Shown: positions 50,092 to 60,090 of the stretch, piece after piece
Layout: the number at the start of each line of letters is the position of its first letter
How positions within the stretch are numbered: position 1 is the stretch's first letter
NCBI GenBank assembly: GCA_963701385.1
Contig: CAVOZW010000004.1
Span: 62,001-126,000 of the forward strand
From: B30-G6 sp963701385
Lineage (GTDB): Bacteria; Desulfobacterota; Desulfobacteria; Desulfobacterales; B30-G6
DNA length: 64,000 bases
Reading direction: 5' to 3'
Made by a program: the position numbers and the translations under genes
The notes under the pieces: generated by a model
Database searches by the model: none
Seen by the model: only the letters and a program-made list of their open reading frames with translations
What the model was told of the DNA's origin: nothing

Positions 50092-51468
50092 TTAAAAAAG
50101 TGTTTCCATGGCCTCGGAAATATTCCTGACACCGATCAGGTCGAAGCCTTTCACAACCGCCATCCGCTCCAGGTTGTTTCGGGGCACCAGACAGCGGGTG
50201 AATCCCATTTTTTTCATTTCAGCGGCCCGTGTTTCGATCTGACCGACCGCCCTCACTTCACCCGTCAGACCTACCTCGCCCACCACGGCAGTCCCTTCCA
50301 TGATCGGCTGGTCCAGAAAACTGGACGCAATGGCGGAAACGATCCCCAAATCCACTCCCGGCTCATCAATCCTGACACCGCCGGCTACGTTCATAAAAAT
50401 ATCATGCCCCAGAAGGTGCATGCCCAGTTTTTTCTCCATGACGGCCACCAGAAGCGCCACCCGGTTCTGATCCAAACCCAGAATGGTTCTGCGAGGGGTA
50501 CCCAGATTGGTGCTGCTGGCCAGTGCCTGAAGTTCAACAAGAATGGGGCGGGTCCCTTCCATGCTCGACGTAACCACAGAACCCGGAGATGCTTCCGGTC
50601 GCTCGGACAGGAAGATGGCCGAAGGATTGGCCACTTCGTTTAACCCATTTTCTTTCATCTCGAAAACGCCGATTTCGTTTGTCGACCCGAAGCGGTTTTT
50701 GACAGCCCTCAGAATCCGGAAGACATGGTTCCTGTCACCCTCGAAGTAAAGCACCGTGTCCACCATGTGCTCCAGCAACCGTGGCCCGGCGATAGCGCCA
50801 TCCTTGGTCACATGCCCCACCAGGAAGGTCGGAATCCCTTTGTGCTTTGCCATCAGCATCAGCCTCATGGCAGTCTCCCGGACCTGGCTCACGCTCCCGG
50901 GCGCCGAGGTGAGGTTCGCGCTGTACATGGTCTGGATCGAGTCGATAACGATCACGCCCGGTTGGATTTTTTCGACGATTGCCAGTATGGCATCGATTTC
51001 GATCTCGGAAACAGCCAGGATATCGGCCGACAAGGTTGACAGCCGTTTGCTTCGAAGACCGAGTTGGCGGACCGATTCCTCGCCGGAAACATAGAGAACC
51101 TTCTGTCCCTCCTGGGACAGTCCATGCAGGGCCTGCAGCATCAAGGTCGACTTTCCAATACCGGGATCACCACCGATCAAAATCAGGGTTCCCTGCACCA
51201 GCCCTCCCCCAAGTACACGGTCCAGCTCTTTGATGCCAGTCAGAATTCTGGATTCATTCTGGCTGTCGATGGCGGACACGGCAATGACCTCCGCGCTCGC
51301 GACAGCTGCCTTCCCGGCAAATCCGGGTGCGCCTTTGGATGGTTTTGCCTCCTCCAAAAATGTGTGCCATTCCCCACAATCCGGACACTTCCCCATCCAT
51401 TTAGGTGTTTCATAACCGCACGTCTGGCAAGTGTAAACCGTTTTGATGTTCTTATTCACGCTATCCAA
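50092..51468 (-). CDS. radA: DNA repair protein RadA
   Basis: A 458-aa RecA-like ATPase that processes recombination intermediates. It has an N-terminal C4 zinc finger (YTCQTCGYETPKWMGKCPDCGEWH), Walker A GGDPGIGKST, the RadA-specific KNRFGSTNEIGVFEM (residues about 250-265) and a C-terminal Lon-protease-like domain (VAGGVRIDEPGVDLGIVSAIASS). Length is standard. It stands alone on the minus strand, divergent from the lytic transglycosylase gene. Confidence 0.95.
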   Translation of the reverse strand: MDSVNKNIKTVYTCQTCGYETPKWMGKCPDCGEWHTFLEEAKPSKGAPGFAGKAAVASAEVIAVSAIDSQNESRILTGIKELDRVLGGGLVQGTLILIGGDPGIGKSTLMLQALHGLSQEGQKVLYVSGEESVRQLGLRSKRLSTLSADILAVSEIEIDAILAIVEKIQPGVIVIDSIQTMYSANLTSAPGSVSQVRETAMRLMLMAKHKGIPTFLVGHVTKDGAIAGPRLLEHMVDTVLYFEGDRNHVFRILRAVKNRFGSTNEIGVFEMKENGLNEVANPSAIFLSERPEASPGSVVTSSMEGTRPILVELQALASSTNLGTPRRTILGLDQNRVALLVAVMEKKLGMHLLGHDIFMNVAGGVRIDEPGVDLGIVSAIASSFLDQPIMEGTAVVGEVGLTGEVRAVGQIETRAAEMKKMGFTRCLVPRNNLERMAVVKGFDLIGVRNISEAMETLF

Positions 51469-51623
51469 TCTTTGATAAATATGTTATGTTTATTTTTGTT
51501 TGCCTGCATCGTGGAACATAACATGATCTCAACAAATGATAAATTCGTTTTACGAATTTATGAAACGCGACCCAATCGTATCCTTGGCAAAAAACAACCA
51601 AACGGAGAAATGAAACCAGACCC

Positions 51624-52493
51624 ATGAAAATAAATGCACATATTAGATGGTTGTTGATATCCATTATCGTTGTGGCTGTTCCAGCCTTATCGCTGTTCGG
51701 CTTTGCCGCTGAAGATATCTGGCAATTCCGGGCCCTGCAGGAAAAGCTGATCAAAGATGGGTTTCAGCCGGACAAAATTCGTAACTATTACCAAAATCCC
51801 CAGATGTCTTTTGAAAGCCGGAGCGTCTCGCTATTTTTTGTGCATAGCGAGGCCAAACTGAACTACGATCAGTTCACAAATGACTGGTCCATCGGCCGAG
51901 CCCGAAAGTACATGCAAAAACACCAGGCCCAGTTGGAGATGACCGAAAAAACCTATGGCGTGGATAAACGCGTCATCACCGCCATCATTCTGGTTGAAAC
52001 CGGACTGGGTACCACACTGGGTAACAGTCCCATACTGAACACATTGTCATCTTTGTCCGCTTTTGACGATCCTGCCGTACGGGAGGATTTCTGGAAAACA
52101 TTCAAACGCAAGGATGAGATCAGCCGAAAAGATTTCGAAAAAAGAGCTGTTCGCAAAGCGGCATGGGCCTATAAAGAGTTGAGAGCCTTTCTGAAATATA
52201 CGCAGAATGAAAATTTCGATCCGCTGGTCATTCGAGGATCCTATGCCGGGGCCCTGGGTATTGCCCAGTTCATGCCCACCACGCTTCTGGCCTATGCTCG
52301 CGACGGAAACCAGGACGGCGTCATCGACCTTTTCACCCACGCCGATGCTCAGGCCAGTATTGCAAGCTTCCTGAAACGCTATGGATGGAAGCCGGGAATC
52401 GATGCAAAAGATGCCAAAACGATTATTTATCGCTACAATCACAGCGACTATTATGTAAACACCATACTCAAGATTTCCGATCTATTGTCCTAA
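51624..52493 (+). CDS. MltB-like lytic murein transglycosylase
   Basis: A 289-aa exported glycan-strand cleaving enzyme. The signal peptide is about residues 1-28 (ending LFGFAAED). The fold shows VDKRVITAIILVETGLGTTLG, with the probable catalytic Glu in VETGLG, and GSYAGALGIAQFMPTTLLAYARDGNQDG, typical of SLT_2/MltB. There is no lipobox Cys, so it is not a lipoprotein like E. coli MltB. It is followed by a small PLDc_N membrane protein gene 47 bases later. Confidence 0.9.
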   Translation: MKINAHIRWLLISIIVVAVPALSLFGFAAEDIWQFRALQEKLIKDGFQPDKIRNYYQNPQMSFESRSVSLFFVHSEAKLNYDQFTNDWSIGRARKYMQKHQAQLEMTEKTYGVDKRVITAIILVETGLGTTLGNSPILNTLSSLSAFDDPAVREDFWKTFKRKDEISRKDFEKRAVRKAAWAYKELRAFLKYTQNENFDPLVIRGSYAGALGIAQFMPTTLLAYARDGNQDGVIDLFTHADAQASIASFLKRYGWKPGIDAKDAKTIIYRYNHSDYYVNTILKISDLLS

Positions 52494-52540
52494 ATTGGGG
52501 CTGAGTTATCGCAAACGTTGTAGGTGGGATCGATCGATTT

Positions 52541-52765
52541 ATGATTGAAGAATTAAAAATCGTGGGTGTCGTAATTCTCTTGACGGTTCCTTTCTTTTTT
52601 CTGACGGTCTGGGCTATCGTTGACTGTCTGCAGAAGGATTTCGGCACCATCGGGAAAAAAGCCCTCTGGGGGATTATTGCGGCCGTCCCTTTTGTCGGCT
52701 CGCCCCTATATTTCATATTCGGATACAGAAAGGGGAAAAAGACCTCCCTTGAGAAACGCTTTTGA
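52541..52765 (+). CDS. PLDc_N-type two-helix membrane protein (74 aa)
   Basis: A 74-aa protein with two membrane segments (about 8-28 and 42-60) and the pattern VWAIVDCLQKDF...KALWGIIAAVPFVGSPLYFIFGYRKG, typical of the phospholipase D N-terminal membrane domain (PLDc_N), here without any nuclease domain. The ribosome site is weak. Function unknown. It follows the transglycosylase on the same strand. Confidence 0.8.
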   Translation: MIEELKIVGVVILLTVPFFFLTVWAIVDCLQKDFGTIGKKALWGIIAAVPFVGSPLYFIFGYRKGKKTSLEKRF

Positions 52766-52898
52766 TGAAATTCATTCATTTTGAATGATTCATGAAATAA
52801 ATCAATTGACAAGCAATCAAGAATTCAATTATGAGATTGCATCCATTTTTTAGGCGGCAAAACCACATCCTATCAATTATTGCAGAAAATTTATTTAT

Positions 52899-52973
52899 GG
52901 TCCCATCGTCTAGTGGTTAGGACGCCGGCCTCTCACGCCGGTAACCCGGGTTCGAATCCCGGTGGGATCACCA
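52899..52973 (+). tRNA. tRNA-Glu (anticodon CTC)
   Basis: Acceptor GGTCCCA pairs with TGGGATC; D-arm GTC...GAC; anticodon stem CCGGC/GCCGG around CTCTCAC (anticodon CTC); T-arm CCGGG-TTCGAAT-CCCGG; discriminator A and encoded CCA. 75 bases. Confidence 0.93.
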
Positions 52974-53119
52974 AACATATACTGCGTCGCTCATATGGAC
53001 GATCCTTTTATTTTGTGCTGAATCCCGAAAGTCGAGTTGTTAAGTAATATATGAATACCCGTCCCCCTATATACTCGATCTGCACCAATCTCCTCGGGAT
53101 AAATTGCTCAGGTCGGGTA

Positions 53120-54787
53120 TTAATTTGATTGGCTCGTCATTGTTCTTTCAACCTTGACGACAACCGCCGTGATGTCGTCCTCTCTTCGCACACCTTGTTG
53201 AAAGTCCTCGAGACGATCGAAAACCGATTGAAGAATGTCCACAGCGCTCTCGGCGGCATGTTCACGGAGAAGCTGATGAATGGGATCTTTGCCCATGCGA
53301 ATTCCTTGCCTGTTCTGTGCCTCCCAGACGCCATCGGTACCCAGCAGGATCACCTGACCCCTGGACAGACCCTGCAGCTGGTAGACGTCATAATGCCAGT
53401 CAGTCTTCACGCCCAGCGCCAAGCCGGCGCCCTTCAGCTCTTGAAACGAATCGGTTTCCGGGGTATAGATCACGGCCGGGTCGTGGCCCGCCCGCACCCA
53501 TTCGAGTTGACCCCTGCCCGGGTCCATCACCAAAAAGAACAGGGTCATAAAATCTCCTGAATACTCCACGTCTTTGGCAAGTTGAAAATTGATATCCGAT
53601 ATCATTTCCGCGACCCCGCCCGGAAGGGATGCGCGTTGCCGCAGGGACGCCCGCACAGTGGCCATGAGCAATGCCGAGGATATGCCGTGGCCGGACACAT
53701 CGCCGATGGCCACACCTGTTTTTGATTCACCATTTGCGGCCATGGGAATGAAATCATAGTAATCACCACCGGTTTCGTCGCAATAAACGCTGCGCCCCGC
53801 CATATCCAGCCCATCGATCTTTACATTTTTCCTTGGCACGAGATTTTGCTGGATCTCCTTGGCCAGGGACAGGGATCGTTGAATTCTATCCCGCTCCCTC
53901 AGACCATGGGTCATTTCATTGATGGTGTCTCCGGTGTAGCCGATTTCATCGTTGGACGTCACTTGCACCCGGAAATCAAAGTTGCCGTTTTTAATGTTTG
54001 TCAGCGCCTGGATAATGCTTTGAAACGGCCGGGTCAGGTTGCTGCTCACCAGGAAAACCACCCAGAGGCCGACACACAGGAAGATGAAAATTTCAAACAT
54101 TATCGCCTGCTCCAGCTGGGAAATATGCGGATGAACCCCTTTGGCAGGCGAATATATTTTGGACACGTCCCCATAAATGGCCATCAGCGGTACAATATTG
54201 ATAGCCAAAAGAAGTGCCACCAAGCGCGTTTTTATACGAATCCGGAAAGTCTTGGCCGTGGCTGACAGTCCCCCTTTGGGAAAGAAATATTTCACCAACC
54301 GCCGCTGGAACACGAATTCGAGTACGAAAAACGCGATGGTTACCGTAATGATTCCGGTAAACAAATTCTGAAAAAAGGCTTCGCCGATTGACTCCCGATC
54401 GGCACCATTCAACCAGAACACCCCTGCATAGAGGCATCCGGCCGCGAGCCAAACAACAAAATCCAGGGAAATAAAAAAGAACGGTTCGTTCAAAAGCCGT
54501 CGGCGTGCCAGGAGGGTGGCTTCTTCCGAGGGCGGCTCTTTTCGATACAGCTTTTCCAAATAATGGCGGATCGGCTTTTCATAGACCAATGCGATGGCAC
54601 TCGGAATGATTATGGACAGGGGCAAAAAAAAGATATGGATGCGATCTGCCAGCATGATTATCTCGGGCGCAATCAGGTCGCCTGAACGCCTGAGGATAAG
54701 AACAATCACCAGGATACCGAAGAAGTTCGAAATGATGTTGGAAAAAAGCAGGGCGTTTTTGAGTCGCAGTAATGTCAGCTTCGTCAT
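53120..54787 (-). CDS. HAMP-domain SpoIIE/PP2C-type serine phosphatase
   Basis: A 555-aa membrane phosphatase. Several N-terminal membrane segments lie between residues 10 and 280, followed by a HAMP linker (SSNLTRPFQSIIQALTNI..., about 265-325) and a PP2C SpoIIE catalytic domain (about 345-545). The metal-binding Asp residues are in GGDYYDF, GDVSGHGISSALLMA, LLGTDGVWEAQN and REDDITAVVV. Such proteins usually dephosphorylate an anti-anti-sigma (STAS) protein in a partner-switching cascade; no STAS gene is in the window. The start ATG 54787 has GAGGG seven bases upstream. It is divergent from the MFS gene across the repeat region. Confidence 0.9.
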   Translation of the reverse strand: MTKLTLLRLKNALLFSNIISNFFGILVIVLILRRSGDLIAPEIIMLADRIHIFFLPLSIIIPSAIALVYEKPIRHYLEKLYRKEPPSEEATLLARRRLLNEPFFFISLDFVVWLAAGCLYAGVFWLNGADRESIGEAFFQNLFTGIITVTIAFFVLEFVFQRRLVKYFFPKGGLSATAKTFRIRIKTRLVALLLAINIVPLMAIYGDVSKIYSPAKGVHPHISQLEQAIMFEIFIFLCVGLWVVFLVSSNLTRPFQSIIQALTNIKNGNFDFRVQVTSNDEIGYTGDTINEMTHGLRERDRIQRSLSLAKEIQQNLVPRKNVKIDGLDMAGRSVYCDETGGDYYDFIPMAANGESKTGVAIGDVSGHGISSALLMATVRASLRQRASLPGGVAEMISDINFQLAKDVEYSGDFMTLFFLVMDPGRGQLEWVRAGHDPAVIYTPETDSFQELKGAGLALGVKTDWHYDVYQLQGLSRGQVILLGTDGVWEAQNRQGIRMGKDPIHQLLREHAAESAVDILQSVFDRLEDFQQGVRREDDITAVVVKVERTMTSQSN

Positions 54788-54840
54788 GATTTGACCCTCT
54801 ATGCGGGAACCGTTTGTTAGATAGCGCTCGTTAACGAAAA

Positions 54841-54958
54841 TTGAAGAACCTCGCAGCAAGCTGCGAGGAATCTTCGACCGTAAGGAATTCTGTCTAATTT
54901 TGATTCGCTCGCTAACCCCGCAGCAAGCTACGGGGAATGCGCTCGCTGTTGCGGTTCA
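54841..54958 (+). repeat. Dispersed hairpin repeat, copy 1
   Basis: A 118-bp unit. TTGAAGAACC, then the perfect hairpin CCTCGCAGC-AA-GCTGCGAGG, then ATCTTCGACCGTAAGGAATT and CTGTCTAATTTTGATTCGCTCGC, a second hairpin CCCCG...CGGGG, and the core GCTCGCTGTTGCGGTTCA. The first 73 bases match copy 2 with only a few differences. It lies upstream of the phosphatase gene (leftward), inside a 473-base gene-free region, where a second hairpin GGCGCC-TGCGA...TCGCA-GGCGCC lies at 55022-55051. Confidence 0.75.
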
Positions 54959-55021
54959 ATCTGAAAGGACGGTCATTTGGCAGCCATGCCTTTTTGGCGA
55001 TATGGCCGGGCACTGATGTTA

Positions 55022-55051
55022 GGCGCCCCTGCGACGAGTTCGCAAGGCGCC
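55022..55051. repeat. Imperfect palindrome in the phosphatase-MFS gap
   Basis: GGCGCC at 55022-55027 pairs with GGCGCC at 55046-55051, and TGCGA at 55030-55034 with TCGCA at 55040-55044, with a small internal mismatch. It lies about 60 bases beyond repeat copy 1. The rest of the gap up to 55260 contains nothing I can name. Confidence 0.45.
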
Positions 55052-55260
55052 CGGGCATGATACCTTTCGCGTTCGCTGAATCCCGAAAATTGAACCGTAA
55101 GCTATTACCAGCCCAATGCCCATGACTAGGCGCATATCGTTTAAAAAACAATACGTCAACTCCTGTCCGGGTACAAGTCCATTTTTTTCTATAATAATAT
55201 TGAATATTTCCCATGAATGCCTATTTTTAGAATTGGTCTTTTCCCGAACTGGACTCAACA

Positions 55261-56667
55261 ATGGACAGGAACATGAATAATACCCAAACCGCTTCATCAC
55301 CCTTTGCTTTGAACAATATTCGCATGTTCATTGCCTTTCGAATCTTTTTCAACGCCCGATTCTACTATCCGGTATTCACGATTCTGTTTCTCGACTTCGG
55401 TCTCACCATTTCCCAGTTTGCCATTTTAAATGCTGTCTGGGCCGGAACGATCGTTTTGATGGAAGTTCCGTCCGGTGCCCTGGCCGACATCTGGGGGCGC
55501 CGGAAGCTGCTCATTTTATCCAGTGTTCTTATGATCTTAGAGTTGCTGCTTCTGTGCATCGTCCCCCTGGGGCACCCGAATCTGTTGTTTGCCATCTTCT
55601 TTGTCAATCGCGTCTTGAGTGGGATTGCCGAGGCTGCTGCCAGTGGTGCTGACGAGGCGATTGCCTTTGATTCATTGAAAGAGGCCGGACTGGCTGCCGA
55701 ATGGAGCAAGGTCCTGGCCATGCAAATGCGTATGCGCTCCATTGCATTCATTTTTGCCATGGCAGTGGGTGCCGCTGTTTATGACCCGGCCTTTATGCAG
55801 CGTCTGATGGCTTGGTTTGGCTGGCAGGTCTCCCTGACACAGGATATCACCATCCGATTTCCCATTTACCTGACCCTTGTTATGGCGCTGTTGACCCTGT
55901 ATTCGACACTGCATATGACGGATCCGGGCTCGACAACATTGGACGACGAATGCAGTGCCCTGGAAACATGCGGGTTTACCATCAGGGAAATCATTTCACA
56001 GACACTTGATGCCGGCAAATGGATACTGCAAACCCCCTTTGCCATGGTCATTATCGCCGGAGCATTTCTCTTCGACAGCATCATTCGAATGGCAGGCACA
56101 CTCGGCAGCCAATATTACCGGCTCATTGAAATCCCCGAGGCCCTGTTCGGTATCATTGGCTCCGGCATGGCCCTGCTGGGTATTATCATACCTCGCCTAT
56201 CCATGAGAATGGTCGAGCAACACACACCCCGCTTTAACCTGCTCATCGTCAGCATCACCACCAGCGTCGGTCTTTTCGGCATGACCTTTTTCATGCCCTT
56301 CTACGGATTGATCCCGGTCGTGGTCCTCTACAGCGGCAGTTACATGATCGGATTCTTTGTAAGCCATTACCTGAATCACATTACGGAATCAAGCAAGCGT
56401 GCCACGGTATTAAGTTTCAAAGGACTTTTCATGAATCTCTCCTATGGTATGTTTGGCTTGCTCTATTCATTCCTTATCGCCATGCTGAGACCCGGCATTT
56501 CAGAAAAGCAACCCGATCTCGCACCCCAACTCATCGAAAACCTGGTCTTTATTCAATCCTTCCAATGGTTCCCCTGGACGTTTGTCATCGGACTGGTCAT
56601 TTATCTGGTTTTCGCCAGAGTAAAATTAGGATCTTCACTGCCATTGAAAGAAGAGGGAGCAGATTGA
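55261..56667 (+). CDS. Major facilitator superfamily transporter
   Basis: A 468-aa transporter with about twelve membrane segments. The first cytoplasmic loop motif reads PSGALADIWGRRKLL, matching the MFS G-x-x-x-D-R/x-G-R-R signature. Further helices continue to VFARVKLGSSL at the end. Substrate unknown. The start ATG 55261 has no strong ribosome site. Its stop overlaps the next gene by TTGA, so translation is coupled to the DMT transporter. Confidence 0.87.
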   Translation: MDRNMNNTQTASSPFALNNIRMFIAFRIFFNARFYYPVFTILFLDFGLTISQFAILNAVWAGTIVLMEVPSGALADIWGRRKLLILSSVLMILELLLLCIVPLGHPNLLFAIFFVNRVLSGIAEAAASGADEAIAFDSLKEAGLAAEWSKVLAMQMRMRSIAFIFAMAVGAAVYDPAFMQRLMAWFGWQVSLTQDITIRFPIYLTLVMALLTLYSTLHMTDPGSTTLDDECSALETCGFTIREIISQTLDAGKWILQTPFAMVIIAGAFLFDSIIRMAGTLGSQYYRLIEIPEALFGIIGSGMALLGIIIPRLSMRMVEQHTPRFNLLIVSITTSVGLFGMTFFMPFYGLIPVVVLYSGSYMIGFFVSHYLNHITESSKRATVLSFKGLFMNLSYGMFGLLYSFLIAMLRPGISEKQPDLAPQLIENLVFIQSFQWFPWTFVIGLVIYLVFARVKLGSSLPLKEEGAD

Positions 56668-57512
56668 TCGGCCCGGAAGCATTGGCAATCACCTACGGTC
56701 TCGGCTCCGCCATCTCCTGGGGAGCCGGGGATTTCAGCGCCGGTTTTGCATCACGAAAGAGCGGTGTCGTCAGTGTGGTTCTTTTTTCACAACTGGTCGG
56801 GGCCGCGTTTCTCTTTCTTCTGGCAATGATTTTTTCAGAATCACTTCCACCCCTGCGTGATATGGCGTTGGGAGGGCTGGCAGGTGTTTTTGGGGTATTG
56901 GGTCTTATGGCCCTCTACAAGGGTCTTTCCCAGGGTCGAATGGGTATCGTTGCACCCCTATCCGCCATCGTCACGGCCCTGATCCCCATCGGTTTTGCCT
57001 TCTTTAAAGAAGGGTTGCCGAAAAGTGCCCAGATTGTGGGGCTGGCCCTGGCGCTGTCGTCCGTCTGGCTGCTTTCCTTCTCGAAAAGAGAAGAGCAACG
57101 ATACCGTTTCACCGAGTTTACCCTGCCCCTGTTGTCTGGAATCGGCTTTGGTCTTTTTTTTATCCTCATTGACGCGGCCACCCAGACGTCGGTTCTCTGG
57201 CCCCTGGTGGGCACACGCTGCGTGTCACTCCTGTTGATGTCAACCCTGTTTCTGGCCATATCGAATGCGCATGTCCCCAAAAGGAGCCAACTTCCCTTTA
57301 TTGTCCTGGCAGGCATTTGTGATATCATGGGCAACATGTTCTTTGCCCTGGCAACCAACATCGGCCGCCTCGATATCTCTGCGATGCTCTCCTCCCTCTT
57401 TCCGGCAGCCACCGTTACGCTGGCCTGGTTTTTTCTCAAGGAAAAACTGAACCGCTGGCAGTGGCTCGGTGTTGCAGTGGCGTTTGTGGCGCTCGTTCTG
57501 ATTTCGGCTTAG
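56664..57512 (+). CDS. EamA/DMT-family transporter
   Basis: A 282-aa membrane protein with ten hydrophobic segments in two five-helix repeats. The first opens ALAITYGLGSAISWGAGDFSA, and the second ends AWFFLKEKLNRWQWLGVAVAFVALVLISA. I start at TTG 56664, which overlaps the MFS stop codon (TTGA) and has GGGAG about five bases upstream; the open frame upstream lies inside the MFS gene. Together the two transporters form a coupled pair. Substrate unknown. Confidence 0.85.
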   Translation: MIGPEALAITYGLGSAISWGAGDFSAGFASRKSGVVSVVLFSQLVGAAFLFLLAMIFSESLPPLRDMALGGLAGVFGVLGLMALYKGLSQGRMGIVAPLSAIVTALIPIGFAFFKEGLPKSAQIVGLALALSSVWLLSFSKREEQRYRFTEFTLPLLSGIGFGLFFILIDAATQTSVLWPLVGTRCVSLLLMSTLFLAISNAHVPKRSQLPFIVLAGICDIMGNMFFALATNIGRLDISAMLSSLFPAATVTLAWFFLKEKLNRWQWLGVAVAFVALVLISA

Positions 57513-57655
57513 TTTCAATTTTCATAAAATATCCTCAATGACTAGACCTCGAACCGCTTGATTTATTACTCCGCTTCTGGCAGGTATAGAAATAACATCG
57601 ATACACGGTCAATGGGTTAAGGTCCGCCGACGGGTCGCCCATCAAGGAGTCTTGC

Positions 57656-60067
57656 ATGAGAATTACATACCAATGGATGATCCGGGTCGTTGCGCTCCTC
57701 GTCATCGGCAGCACCTTTCTCTGGGGTTGCTCTTTCCTCAACGATTATCAGGACAGCGGTGAACTATCTCTGGCTGGCCTGAAAGCACCCGTAAAGGTGA
57801 TGCGGGATGAAAAAGGCATGGCCTACATCTACGCCCAGAACGCAGACGATGCCATGCTGGCACACGGTTTTGTCACCGCACAGGACAGACTGTTCCAGAT
57901 GGAGGTCACCCGGCGCTTTGCCCAGGGAAGAATCTGCGAACTCGCCGGAGAAGGGGCCAAAGCACTGGACATACGCATGCGGACCATTGGTTTCTTTCGC
58001 AATGCCAAACAACAGGCCGCCGTCCTGGCGCCGGAACCCCGACGCCTGCTCCAGCGATACGTCGACGGCGTCAACGCCTACATCGAAACCCGCAAAAATA
58101 CCCACCATCTTGAATTCAGGCTGGCCGGGATTGCGCCCACACCATGGACCGTCCAGGATTCACTGTCCATGGCCTATCTGTTGAGTTGGAATTCTGCGGC
58201 CAACCTCAAGACCGAAATCATCGCCCAGATGCTGGTGGACGCCATCGGTCCCGAAAAAGCCAGGCTCCTTTTCCCCCTCAACATCAATCCGGACGACCCG
58301 TCTGAAAACAGCCCAGATCGATATGCCATGAATAGCTTGCAAAAACCGCTCGGCTTGGCCACGGACCCGCAGATAAGGGATCATCTCTCAGAGGGTCCAC
58401 TGAAAATCGGCAGCAACAACTGGGTGGTTTCTGCTCGCTTTTCACCCGGCGGCAAACCCGTCGTAGCCAACGACCCCCATCTGGACGCCCGAATCCTGCC
58501 CGGTCCGTGGTACCCCTGTGCACTGATAACGCCCGAGTTTCGAATTGTGGGCACCGGCTTTCCTGGTTTTTTTGGCATGATCGTATTTCGCAACCAGCAT
58601 GTTGCCGTGGGGGTCACCAATTCCTACGGCGATGCCCAGGATCTGTACGTGGAAACCATCGATCCCCAAAACCCGGAGCATTACCTGGAAGGGGACGTCT
58701 CGATTCCGTTTAGCGTCCTTGAAGAAAACCTTACGATCAAAGATAAGAAGGCTCCCGGCGGCGCCCGCCAGGAAACCATTCAAATTCGGTTGACCCACCG
58801 GGGACCCGTGGTGTCCGATATTTTCCCCAAACTGAAAACCGACAAGGTGCTCTCCCTCAGGTGGACGCCCTTTGAAACCATCCAACCGAACATCGGTTTG
58901 GACACCCTCCTGTATGCCCGATCTATTGTTGATGTCCGCAACTCCCTCAGGGATCTCAACATCGTCATGCTAAACTATGTCTTTGCAGACGTGAGCGGCA
59001 ACATCGGATGGCAGACCTCCGGAAAACTGCCCATCCGGGAACAGAGAGACGGCACCCTTCCCTACGTGGTTTCAGACGGCAGCGACAACTGGAAAGGCTG
59101 GATTCCATTCGAAGAGATGCCCCACGATATCAATCCGCAAAAAGGATGGTTGGGGACCTGCAATCATTACACCCCACCGAACGACTATGTCTATTACTAC
59201 TCTTCTCACGCGGCGGCGTCCTTCCGGTACCGGCGTCTGAAACAGCTTCTGGACCGCCCGGGGCTGAAAACAACTGAAGATCACTGGCAATATCAACGCG
59301 ACACACTGAATCTCATGGCCAAGACGATTGCGCCGATCATGGCTGCCGCCTTGAACACCCATCCGGAAACCGCCGAGATGGGGCGGATACTCTCAGAATG
59401 GGATTTTCACGACGATGTTGGCCAAGCCGCCCCGGCCATTTTCCAGGCCACTTACCGGTCGTTTGCACTGCTGACCTTTCAGGACGAACTGGGTAAGGAT
59501 CTTGCCGAAACACTGCTGGACAACTGGTATTTCTGGCAAGAAAAACTGTTCAGCATGGTGAAAGAGAATGATTCCCCCTGGTTCGATGATCTTTCGACAA
59601 AGCACACCATGGAGACACGGGACGATCTTTTCTTCCAGGCGGCCCTGGCGGCTGCAGACCTGCTAAAATCCGAAATGGGAAAGTCACCGGACAAGTGGGA
59701 GTGGGGAAAAATACACACCATCGAACATGTCAGCCCGATACGGCGGGAAGGGTTCGGAAAAGGGCTGCTGGGAAGTGGTAAAATTCCGGTGAGCGGTTCT
59801 TCCGAGACCCTGCTGCGCAACTACTATGATTTCAACAAACCCTTCGACGTAACTGTTTCCGACTCCATGCGCATGGTGGCCGACCTGGGTGATGCAGAGA
59901 AGGTTTTGGCAGTGCTGCCGGGTGGCGTGAGCGGGCGCTTGTTTCATCCACACACCAAAGACCAGATCAAATCGTTCATCAGCGGTGAGAAAGTCTACTG
60001 GTGGTTCAGTGATGACGCCATCCAGGCCCACACCCAAACGACGCTCGTGCTGAATCCATCAACTTAG
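57656..60067 (+). CDS. Penicillin-acylase-family N-terminal nucleophile hydrolase
   Basis: An 803-aa exported hydrolase. The N-terminus has a signal sequence ending LWGCSF, possibly a lipobox, though Trp before Gly is unusual. Residues about 35-250 are the A chain and linker; the nucleophile is Ser253 in KIGSNNWVVS, exposed by self-cleavage before it. The B chain (254-803) has the family segments AVGVTNSYGDAQDLY, LSLRWTPFE and VFADVSGNIGWQTSGKLP. Relatives cleave beta-lactam side chains or acyl-homoserine lactones, so quorum quenching or amide salvage are possible. AAGGAG lies six bases before the ATG. It stands alone. Confidence 0.9.
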   Translation: MRITYQWMIRVVALLVIGSTFLWGCSFLNDYQDSGELSLAGLKAPVKVMRDEKGMAYIYAQNADDAMLAHGFVTAQDRLFQMEVTRRFAQGRICELAGEGAKALDIRMRTIGFFRNAKQQAAVLAPEPRRLLQRYVDGVNAYIETRKNTHHLEFRLAGIAPTPWTVQDSLSMAYLLSWNSAANLKTEIIAQMLVDAIGPEKARLLFPLNINPDDPSENSPDRYAMNSLQKPLGLATDPQIRDHLSEGPLKIGSNNWVVSARFSPGGKPVVANDPHLDARILPGPWYPCALITPEFRIVGTGFPGFFGMIVFRNQHVAVGVTNSYGDAQDLYVETIDPQNPEHYLEGDVSIPFSVLEENLTIKDKKAPGGARQETIQIRLTHRGPVVSDIFPKLKTDKVLSLRWTPFETIQPNIGLDTLLYARSIVDVRNSLRDLNIVMLNYVFADVSGNIGWQTSGKLPIREQRDGTLPYVVSDGSDNWKGWIPFEEMPHDINPQKGWLGTCNHYTPPNDYVYYYSSHAAASFRYRRLKQLLDRPGLKTTEDHWQYQRDTLNLMAKTIAPIMAAALNTHPETAEMGRILSEWDFHDDVGQAAPAIFQATYRSFALLTFQDELGKDLAETLLDNWYFWQEKLFSMVKENDSPWFDDLSTKHTMETRDDLFFQAALAAADLLKSEMGKSPDKWEWGKIHTIEHVSPIRREGFGKGLLGSGKIPVSGSSETLLRNYYDFNKPFDVTVSDSMRMVADLGDAEKVLAVLPGGVSGRLFHPHTKDQIKSFISGEKVYWWFSDDAIQAHTQTTLVLNPST

Positions 60068-60090
60068 GACAGGTACTATGCGGGGCGGAA